From Dolichospermum flos-aquae CCAP 1403/13F (lineage in GTDB: Bacteria > Cyanobacteriota > Cyanobacteriia > Cyanobacteriales > Nostocaceae), in NCBI RefSeq assembly GCF_012516395.1, contig NZ_CP051206.1:1364001-1428000 (forward strand): 64,000 nucleotides of DNA. Direction: 5' to 3'. The translations under genes and the position numbers were made by a program. The stretch's first letter is position 1. Each line of letters starts with the position of its first letter. The notes under the pieces were generated by a model. The model worked only from the letters and a program-made list of their open reading frames with translations, was not told the origin of the DNA and ran no database searches. Positions 57,826-64,000 of this stretch are shown piece after piece.

Positions 57826-57860
57826 CCCCAGTCCCCAGTCCCCAGTCCCCAGTCCCCAAT
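57826..57860. repeat. CCCCAGT heptamer tandem repeats
   Basis: About five copies of CCCCAGT (the last varied to CCCCAAT) lie immediately upstream of the VKOR start and occupy its leader region. Confidence 0.9.
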
Positions 57861-57870
57861 CACCAATATT

Positions 57871-58860
57871 ATGATTCGTCGTCGTTCTACCCCTTGGATT
57901 CATAAATGGTCACGTCCGGCGATCGCAACCATCGCTGGATTTGGTATCCTGAATACAGGTTATCTCACTTTTGAAAAGCTGACCGGCAGCACTCCGGTTT
58001 GTACTACAGCAGAAAATGTTAAGGGTTGTGTGGATGTCCTTTCTAGTCCTTGGGCTACGTTTTTAGGTCAACCATTACCTTTGTTTGGTTTGTTGGCATA
58101 CATTGGGATGTTTATATTCGCTTTAGCTCCCTTAGCCTTGAACACAGGGGAAAATCACAAAAGTCAGAAACAACTGGAAAATTTGACTTGGTGGTTGCTG
58201 TTTGTGGGAGCGATCGCTATGTCAGTTTTTAGTGGATACTTAATGTATGTCCTGGCATTTCAACTCAAAGCTATTTGTCCTTACTGTATTGCCTCTGCCT
58301 TATTTGCATTAACCATGTTAGTGTTAACTGTTACAGGTAAGGATTGGGAAGATATTGGACAACTTTTATTTACGGCTTTGATTGTGGCAATGGTAACGCT
58401 AATTGGGACTTTAGGAGTTTATTCTCAAGTCAGCCCATCAGGTAATATTACTGAATCAACTGATGGTAAACCCACAGCAATTACCTTTACTCCTAAAGAA
58501 CAACCAAATCCTCAATTTGGCTGGGAAATTACCACTAAATCTGGTGAAGCGGAGATTGCTTTAGCTCAACATCTTGTTAAAGTTGGTGCTAAGGAATATG
58601 TAGCTTATTGGTGTCCACACTGTCACGAACAGAAGCTACTTTTTGGCAAAGAAGCTTATACAATCATTAGTGAAAGTTCTACAGTAGAATGTGCTGGTGA
58701 TAGTCCCAAAGGTAAACCAGAATTATGTAAAGCTGCAAAAATCGAAGGTTTCCCAAGTTGGGTTATTAATGGTAAAATCTATAGCGGAGTGCAGACTCTA
58801 GAGGAATTAGGAAAGATCACTGGTTATACAGGTCCGAAAAACTTTAAATATTTCCGCTAG
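57871..58860 (+). CDS. VKOR-thioredoxin-like fusion (disulfide bond formation)
   Basis: The protein generates disulfides in the lumen or periplasm using quinone as acceptor. The 329 residues contain a VKOR domain with four to five membrane segments, loop Cys C44 and C53, and the quinone-side CPYC (136-139), followed by a C-terminal thioredoxin-like domain with CPHC (248-251) and an extra Cys pair (C274, C286). The cyanobacterial fusion of both partners in one chain is well known. It starts 10 bp after the heptamer run. Confidence 0.94.
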   Translation: MIRRRSTPWIHKWSRPAIATIAGFGILNTGYLTFEKLTGSTPVCTTAENVKGCVDVLSSPWATFLGQPLPLFGLLAYIGMFIFALAPLALNTGENHKSQKQLENLTWWLLFVGAIAMSVFSGYLMYVLAFQLKAICPYCIASALFALTMLVLTVTGKDWEDIGQLLFTALIVAMVTLIGTLGVYSQVSPSGNITESTDGKPTAITFTPKEQPNPQFGWEITTKSGEAEIALAQHLVKVGAKEYVAYWCPHCHEQKLLFGKEAYTIISESSTVECAGDSPKGKPELCKAAKIEGFPSWVINGKIYSGVQTLEELGKITGYTGPKNFKYFR

Positions 58861-59209
58861 AGATCAGACTACATCCAAAAAATCAATAATTAAGCATCGA
58901 GTGTGGGAGTTTAGCACAATGCTAAACCCCTACTAAGTATTTACGTAAAATTTAGATTAGATATTAATTATTGTATTTAAATAAATATACGGTTTTGGCT
59001 ACTTATTCATGTTTGACATTAATTTTAAATTAAAGCCTGTCGCCCAGAAGATGTAAGTCACAGTAAGTTTTATAGAACGGAATACAGCAACAGTTATCTG
59101 AGATTGGGCAATAATACTACATATTAAAGACGTGAAGACCGATCTAGCTATTAGCCCAGATATTTTTACAATGATCGTATTAGACAGTAGTTTGTTATTC
59201 TAAAAGTTT
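58861..59209. other. Gap before clpB with a palindrome and a TnpB-type end motif
   Basis: GTTTAGCA-CAA-TGCTAAAC (58909-58927) is a perfect hairpin likely to end the VKOR transcript. GTAAGTTTTATAGAACGGA at 59063-59081 repeats the right end of the TnpB element. No gene is supported. Confidence 0.6.
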
Positions 59210-61828
59210 ATGCAGCCGACCAACCCTGATCAATTTACAGAAAAAGCCTGGGAAGCGATCGCTCATACGCCCGATGTCGCTAAACAGTATCAGCAACAGC
59301 AGCTAGAAAGTGAACATCTGATGAAAGGGTTGCTGGAACAGGAAGGACTGGCCAGCGCGATTTTCACTAAGGCTGGCACAAATTTGCAAAAAGTTCGAGA
59401 TCGCACCGAGCAATTTATCCAACGTCAACCCAAAGTATCGGGGACTAGTGCTTCTGTTTATTTAGGACGCAGCTTAGATACATTATTAGATCGGGCAGAA
59501 AAATATCGTCAAGAATTTAAAGACGAATTTATTTCTATTGAACATTTGCTGTTAGCTTACGCCAAAGATGATCGGTTTGGCAAGAGTTTACTGCAAGAAT
59601 TCGGTTTAGATGAAACCAAACTCAAAAATATTATTAAAGAAATTCGGGGGAAACAAAAAGTGACTGACCAAAATCCAGAAGGTAAATATCAATCACTGGA
59701 GAAGTATGGACGTGATCTCACAGAAGCCGCTCGCAAAGGTCAATTAGACCCCGTAATCGGTCGTGATGATGAAATTAGACGGACAGTACAAATTCTCTCC
59801 CGCAGAACCAAAAATAACCCGGTTTTAATTGGTGAACCTGGCGTAGGGAAAACGGCAATTGCGGAAGGTTTGGCACAACGGATAGTTGCTGGTGATGTTC
59901 CCCAATCTCTCAAAGATCGTAAACTCATCAGTTTAGATATGGGGGCTTTAATTGCGGGAGCAAAATTCCGAGGTGAATTTGAAGAACGTCTCAAAGCCGT
60001 ATTAAAAGAAGTCACCGAATCTGGTGGGAATATTGTATTGTTTATTGATGAAATTCATACCGTTGTCGGTGCAGGTGCAAGTCAAGGGGCTATGGATGCG
60101 GGAAATTTGTTAAAACCAATGTTAGCACGAGGTGAATTACGCTGCATTGGGGCGACAACTTTGGATGAATACCGTAAATATTTGGAAAAAGATGCCGCTT
60201 TAGAAAGACGCTTTCAACAAGTTTATGTAGATCAGCCCAACGTTCAAGATACAATTTCCATTTTACGCGGTTTGAAAGAACGTTATGAAGTCCATCACGG
60301 TGTGAGAATTTCTGATAGTTCTCTCGTCGCTGCGGCCACTCTCTCTAATCGTTATATTAGCGATCGCTTTCTGCCCGATAAAGCCATTGATTTAGTAGAT
60401 GAAGCCGCTGCTAGACTCAAGATGGAGATTACCTCCAAACCCGAAGAACTGGACGAAATAGATCGGAAAATCCTGCAATTAGAAATGGAAAAACTCTCTT
60501 TACAAAAAGAAAGTGATCCTGCTTCCCGTGAACGTTTAGAAAGATTAGAAAAAGAACTCGCTGACCTCAAAGAAGATCAAAGAACCCTTAGCACACAATG
60601 GCAATCTGAAAAAGGGATTATCACCAAAATTCAATCAATTAAAGAAGAAATTGACCGAGTTAATTTAGAAATTCAACAAACCGAAAGAGACTACGATCTT
60701 AACAGGGCTGCGGAATTAAAATATGGCAAATTAACAGACTTACATCGGCAATTACAAGCCGTAGAAACTGAACTTTCCCAAACTCAAAAAACCGGAAAAT
60801 CACTATTACGCGAAGAAGTTACAGAAGCCGATATTGCCGAAATCATTTCTAAATGGACAGGCATTCCCCTGAATAAATTAGTCGAATCAGAAAAAGAAAA
60901 ACTCCTGCATTTAGAAGATGAATTACATCACCGGGTTGTCGGTCAACATGAAGCCGTTACTGCTGTCGCAGATGCCATTCAACGTTCTCGCGCTGGACTT
61001 TCTGACCCAAACCGTCCCATTGCGAGTTTTGTCTTTCTCGGTCCAACTGGTGTCGGTAAAACCGAACTAGCGAAAGCCCTAGCTGCTTATATGTTTGATA
61101 CAGAGGAAGCTTTGGTGCGGATTGATATGTCCGAATATATGGACAAGCACAACGTTTCCCGACTAATCGGTGCGCCTCCTGGATATGTGGGTTATGAAGA
61201 AGGAGGACAACTAACCGAAGCTATTCGTCGTCGTCCCTACGCGGTGATTTTATTCGACGAAATCGAAAAAGCCCACCCCGACGTATTTAATATTTTCCTG
61301 CAAATCCTTGATGATGGTAGGGTGACAGATGCCCAAGGTCGCACAGTAGACTTTAAAAATAGTATTATCATCATGACCAGTAACATCGGTTCTCAATATA
61401 TCCTAGATATATCTGGAGATGATAGTCGTTACGATGAAATGCGTAATCGCGTCATGGAAGCAATGCGAAGTAGTTTCCGTCCAGAGTTCTTAAACCGTCT
61501 GGATGAATTAATTATTTTCCACAGTTTACAAAAATCCGAATTGCGGAATATTGTTCAGTTACAAGTAGATAGGTTAAAACAAAGATTAACTGACCGGAAA
61601 ATATCTTTGAAATTATCTAGTTCTGCCCTTGACTTTTTAGCTGAAGTCGGGTATGATCCCGTTTTTGGGGCAAGACCATTAAAAAGAGCTATTCAGCGGG
61701 AACTAGAAACCCAAATAGCCAAAGCCATTTTACGCGGTGATTTCAGCGACGGTGACACCATTTTTGTAGATGTCCAAAATGAGCGTCTTGCCTTTAATCG
61801 CTTACCCGCAGAAGTGTTTACAGGTTAG
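59210..61828 (+). CDS. clpB: ClpB disaggregase
   Basis: ClpB is the Hsp100 AAA+ ring that rescues aggregated proteins together with DnaK. The 872 residues contain the N domain (1-145), AAA1 with Walker A GEPGVGKT (about 208-215), the long coiled-coil M domain (about 410-530, [20 protein letters not shown]), AAA2 with Walker A GPTGVGKT (about 611-618) and a C-terminal small domain ([20 protein letters not shown]). The M domain distinguishes it from ClpC, which would also carry a ClpP-binding loop. Cyanobacteria carry two ClpB paralogues; which this is cannot be told. No CIRCE is visible upstream. Confidence 0.96.
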   Translation: MQPTNPDQFTEKAWEAIAHTPDVAKQYQQQQLESEHLMKGLLEQEGLASAIFTKAGTNLQKVRDRTEQFIQRQPKVSGTSASVYLGRSLDTLLDRAEKYRQEFKDEFISIEHLLLAYAKDDRFGKSLLQEFGLDETKLKNIIKEIRGKQKVTDQNPEGKYQSLEKYGRDLTEAARKGQLDPVIGRDDEIRRTVQILSRRTKNNPVLIGEPGVGKTAIAEGLAQRIVAGDVPQSLKDRKLISLDMGALIAGAKFRGEFEERLKAVLKEVTESGGNIVLFIDEIHTVVGAGASQGAMDAGNLLKPMLARGELRCIGATTLDEYRKYLEKDAALERRFQQVYVDQPNVQDTISILRGLKERYEVHHGVRISDSSLVAAATLSNRYISDRFLPDKAIDLVDEAAARLKMEITSKPEELDEIDRKILQLEMEKLSLQKESDPASRERLERLEKELADLKEDQRTLSTQWQSEKGIITKIQSIKEEIDRVNLEIQQTERDYDLNRAAELKYGKLTDLHRQLQAVETELSQTQKTGKSLLREEVTEADIAEIISKWTGIPLNKLVESEKEKLLHLEDELHHRVVGQHEAVTAVADAIQRSRAGLSDPNRPIASFVFLGPTGVGKTELAKALAAYMFDTEEALVRIDMSEYMDKHNVSRLIGAPPGYVGYEEGGQLTEAIRRRPYAVILFDEIEKAHPDVFNIFLQILDDGRVTDAQGRTVDFKNSIIIMTSNIGSQYILDISGDDSRYDEMRNRVMEAMRSSFRPEFLNRLDELIIFHSLQKSELRNIVQLQVDRLKQRLTDRKISLKLSSSALDFLAEVGYDPVFGARPLKRAIQRELETQIAKAILRGDFSDGDTIFVDVQNERLAFNRLPAEVFTG

Positions 61829-61830
61829 AT

Positions 61831-62130
61831 TTGAGAGTCCCTTCAAGCCAGGGAATAAATTCCCTGTCTAAAAGCTAAAGTCGGTTAAAACCGACTACTT
61901 TGGCATAAAATAAATAGGATGATTTTTGATTTTGAGTTAGAGGTTGTTTGAAAAGTATTATATCAAACCCGTAATCTCCAAAAACCTAACCCCCCTACCC
62001 CCCTTCCCTGCAAGGGAATGGGAGTTTTAAAGCCTCTCCCCTTGCAGGGGAGAGGTTTGGAGAGGGGTCAGTCTATACATTCAAAACTTTTCAAACATCC
62101 TCTTAACCAGAGTGGATTTTAACGCACTTT
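61831..62130. repeat. Composite palindromic repeat interrupted by a MITE
   Basis: CAGGGAATAAATTCCCTG, AGTCGGTTAAAACCGACT and GATTTTTGATTTTGAGTTA match the copy at 36783-36935. At GAGTTA the MITE 61940-62102 intervenes and the copy resumes with TTAACCAGAGTG..TTTTAACGCACTTTAGCT. Confidence 0.85.
61940..62102. mobile_element. 163-bp MITE with ~18-bp terminal inverted repeats, copy B
   Basis: Left end GAGGTTGTTTGAAAAGT, right end in reverse complement GAGGATGTTTGAAAAGTTT, flanked by a TTA duplication. The interior has CTCCCCTTGCAGGGGAG palindromes and no ORF. The empty site is visible at 36783-36935. Confidence 0.9.
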
Positions 62131-62187
62131 AGCTAAATTGGTAAAAGACTTGACAATAATTTCAGAATTATTAAAAAAGGAAAAATT

Positions 62188-62760
62188 ATGCAATCTCCTC
62201 TTTACTTTTTCACTGTCGAAGAATATCTAGAATTAGAACAATCTAGCGATATTCGTCATGAATATTTTGCTGGTGAAGTCTTTGCTATGGCTGGAGGTAG
62301 TAAAGAACATAATATAATATCTGGAAATGTTTACTCGCTTTTACGTTCTGGGTTACGGGGTAGTTCCTGTAATGTTTTCATGTCAGACATGAAAGTGAAA
62401 ATAAATTTAGCCAATGACAATAAAACTATATTTTACTATCCTGATGCGATCGTTAGTTGCGACACTGAAGATCAAGACCGTTATTTTTTAAATTATCCTT
62501 GTTTAATTATCGAAGTGCTATCACCAAGTACAGAAACTATAGATAGACGGGAAAAACTGGTTAATTACCGCAGTTTAGCAAGTTTAAAAGAATATGTTTT
62601 AATTTCTCAAAATGAAATCAAGGTAGAAGTTTATCGTCAAGATGAAAAAGGAAATTGGACTATACAAATTTTGATTAATCGTGATGATAAATTACATTTA
62701 GATTCCGTTGGGTTGATTCTAGAAATGGCAGAAATATATGAAGATATTATCAATATTTAA
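62188..62760 (+). CDS. Uma2 family (PD-(D/E)XK-like) protein
   Basis: The 190 residues start YFFTVEEYLELEQSSDIRHE then YFAGEVFAMAGGSKEHNII and carry the nuclease-fold core YYPDAIVSCD and PCLIIEVLSPSTETIDRREK, followed by YRSLASLKEYVLI and VEVYRQDEKGNW. Uma2 proteins are abundant in cyanobacteria and resemble restriction endonucleases of the PD-(D/E)XK fold; cellular function is unknown, with mobile-element association common. AAAGGAAAAATT precedes the ATG. It is full length, unlike the fragment beside iscB. Confidence 0.88.
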   Translation: MQSPLYFFTVEEYLELEQSSDIRHEYFAGEVFAMAGGSKEHNIISGNVYSLLRSGLRGSSCNVFMSDMKVKINLANDNKTIFYYPDAIVSCDTEDQDRYFLNYPCLIIEVLSPSTETIDRREKLVNYRSLASLKEYVLISQNEIKVEVYRQDEKGNWTIQILINRDDKLHLDSVGLILEMAEIYEDIINI

Positions 62761-62885
62761 TTGTTTAATTTAGTTAGAGAAAAAAATAGCAGATAGATTA
62801 AATAGACCACAATTCAGACAGAAACTTCTAATGAAGAAAATATCCCAACCTGTAGTACAAGCGTAGGGGTTTAGCAGTGCTAATA

Positions 62886-63082
62886 GGTGTCAACTTAAGT
62901 TAAAAATGGCTTATCTGTTTGCTTCCACACCCGCCCAGAAATGAATTTCCGGGCTAATAGCCAAAGTAAACTAAAGTTTACTCAAAAATTTTTGGGTTAT
63001 TTAGTCATCTTTAGATGACTTTTGCTATTAGACTGGGAATTCATTCCCAGTCGGGATATGGGTTTTACGTTAAGTTGACACC
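62886..63082. mobile_element. Palindromic MITE-like element with ~20-bp terminal inverted repeats
   Basis: Left end GGTGTCAACTTAAGTTAAAA, right end in reverse complement GGTGTCAACTTAACGTAAAA. Inside, CCAGAAATGAATTTCCGGGC and CTGGGAATTCATTCCCAG form internal inverted arms. It splits a GTAGGGGTTTAGCA..TACTAAACCCCTAC repeat. No ORF is present. Confidence 0.65.
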
Positions 63083-63108
63083 ATTAAGCAGTACTAAACC
63101 CCTACCCG

Positions 63109-64000
63109 CTAAACGACAGTCAAATTTACTTTGACAATAATATCATTGTAATCCTTATCTCCCCCACCTGCTAAATCTTCAAAACCAAAGACGTTATTTC
63201 CTAACAAACGAATGTGATCTACCTTATCACTATTAGCTCCTAAATAGGCAAAGTAAGCTTGGTCAACTTGTCCATTCAGAACTTGATCTACTGTCCGACC
63301 ATTAGTAAGAATAAACGGTGCAAAAATACTTCCTCCTGTCAATGTTTTATCTGTAAAAGTCGCGGTTCCTTGGTTATCAACTCTGAGATCAATTCCCGCC
63401 ACACGACTCTTTATAGCCGCTTGAGCATAACCTGAGTCACCGGGACGGAAATCAACAGCACCATTGTCATCAATATCAATTCCACCATTTTCATCTGCTA
63501 CTTTATAAAAGCCGACAAAGTTGTTAAAAGCTGCTTCTCTATTAACGGTAAAATTAGCTTTTACATTGTTGGTTATCCCGCGTAAATCAAGGACTTCTCC
63601 TTGTTGCTTTCCTTGCAGATTTGTCCCCAAGGGTAAAGAGTCATTTGTGGATTTAATGTTGACTACCAAATCTTTGAAGTCAGTATTATTATTAGATCCA
63701 TCTTTCCAAGCTAAGGAGAAACCATCAGTACCCAAGTCTGTAATTTTTTGGCTTGAGAGGTCGGAGAAAAGTATATCTGAAGTTGGGGTAATGCCATTCT
63801 GTACGCTATCAATTGTACCGTTTTTGACTAATAAGAATCTCAGGTTATTGCCAGATTCAAATTCTATTAGGCTTGTGAGGTTGTTGATATCAAATCCATT
63901 GGGGATATTAGCAATAGTTGAGAAAATCACTTTTGATTTATTCAAAGCTGATTGGGTATAACCTGTTTCTCCCGGAGCAATGCCATTAATTTTGCCTTGA
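63109..64000 (-). CDS. DUF4114-domain protein (5' end outside the window)
   Basis: The minus-strand frame is open from 64000 down to the stop at 63109, so the gene begins beyond the window; the apparent TTG start at 63945 is internal. The visible ~297 residues contain two related modules: an upstream GIAPGETGYTQSALNKSKVI and a later FRPGDSGYAQAAIKSRV. The C-terminus has HIRLLGNNVFGFEDLAGGGD and DYNDIIVKVNLTVV, the DUF4114 signature of Ca-binding, exported cyanobacterial proteins. Similar domains are found in large RTX-like surface proteins, so it is probably secreted. Confidence 0.8.
   Translation of the reverse strand, partial: QGKINGIAPGETGYTQSALNKSKVIFSTIANIPNGFDINNLTSLIEFESGNNLRFLLVKNGTIDSVQNGITPTSDILFSDLSSQKITDLGTDGFSLAWKDGSNNNTDFKDLVVNIKSTNDSLPLGTNLQGKQQGEVLDLRGITNNVKANFTVNREAAFNNFVGFYKVADENGGIDIDDNGAVDFRPGDSGYAQAAIKSRVAGIDLRVDNQGTATFTDKTLTGGSIFAPFILTNGRTVDQVLNGQVDQAYFAYLGANSDKVDHIRLLGNNVFGFEDLAGGGDKDYNDIIVKVNLTVV

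Overview
The window is from a cyanobacterium, most likely a filamentous heterocyst-forming Nostocales (Anabaena/Nostoc/Dolichospermum type). The evidence is photosynthesis-linked genes (a CpcT/CpeT bilin lyase, a BtpA-family photosystem I biogenesis protein, a VKOR-thioredoxin fusion, a truncated carotenoid-isomerase-like gene), many GCGATCGC (HIP1) sites, heptameric tandem repeats, long tandem repeats and many small palindromic elements. Low-GC intergenic DNA and the order mreC-mreB / divergent ssb also fit this group; that gene order matches my recollection of Anabaena all0086-all0087-alr0088.

Layout. 0-1.2 kb: tail of a GntR-like regulator, repeats and an ISAzo13-type transposase fragment. 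1.3-3.7 kb: leuA and a NYN-domain protein. 3.7-8.9 kb: decayed gene remnants, mreC and mreB (mreD is not in its usual place), ssb and a SIMPL-domain exported protein. 9-13 kb: a first complete pstSCAB phosphate operon. 13.2-17.7 kb: a 2OG-Fe(II) oxygenase, two tandem arrays of related repeats in opposite orientation, and a three-gene cassette Trypco1 - trypsin/VMAP-C - formylglycine-generating-like protein that resembles the trypsin-centred biological-conflict systems. 17.8-22.9 kb: tRNA-Cys, cpcT and a second pstSCAB operon interrupted by a MITE. 23-36.8 kb: housekeeping genes (lysC, 5'-nucleotidase, hisS, DUF3598, aldehyde dehydrogenase, PaaK-like ligase, BtuF-like protein, groEL with a perfect CIRCE, a WecA/MraY-like transferase). 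37.4-44.8 kb: one 2469-residue secreted subtilisin-like repeat protein with near-identical 588-bp internal repeats. 44.8-47.5 kb: an IscB RNA-guided nuclease with a HEARO/omega-RNA upstream, a truncated Uma2 and a truncated CrtISO-like gene. 47.9-54.2 kb: UPF0182 membrane protein, DEAD-box helicase, rimO. 54.2-56.7 kb: a possible structured RNA, a frameshifted small gene and a TnpB element with a one-base frameshift. 56.9-64 kb: btpA, VKOR, clpB, Uma2 and a DUF4114 protein running off the end.

How it works together. Two independent high-affinity phosphate transporters lie on one strand about 5.7 kb apart, the second with a Pho-box-like pair of repeats. Cell-shape genes (mreBC), translation and protein-quality genes (hisS, rimO, groEL, clpB) and the helicase are core functions. 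The accessory layer is unusually rich in obligately mobile or RNA-guided elements: one IscB, one TnpB, one IscB/TnpB-free element that looks like a stand-alone omega-RNA plus right end between mreC and mreB, three or four MITE families, and small repeats that have entered coding sequence (groEL, the trypsin/SUMF1 junction).

All family assignments are from reading the translated sequence; no search was run. The most uncertain calls are the gene remnants at 3.8-4.5 kb, the mreC-mreB element and the candidate RNA at 54.6 kb.
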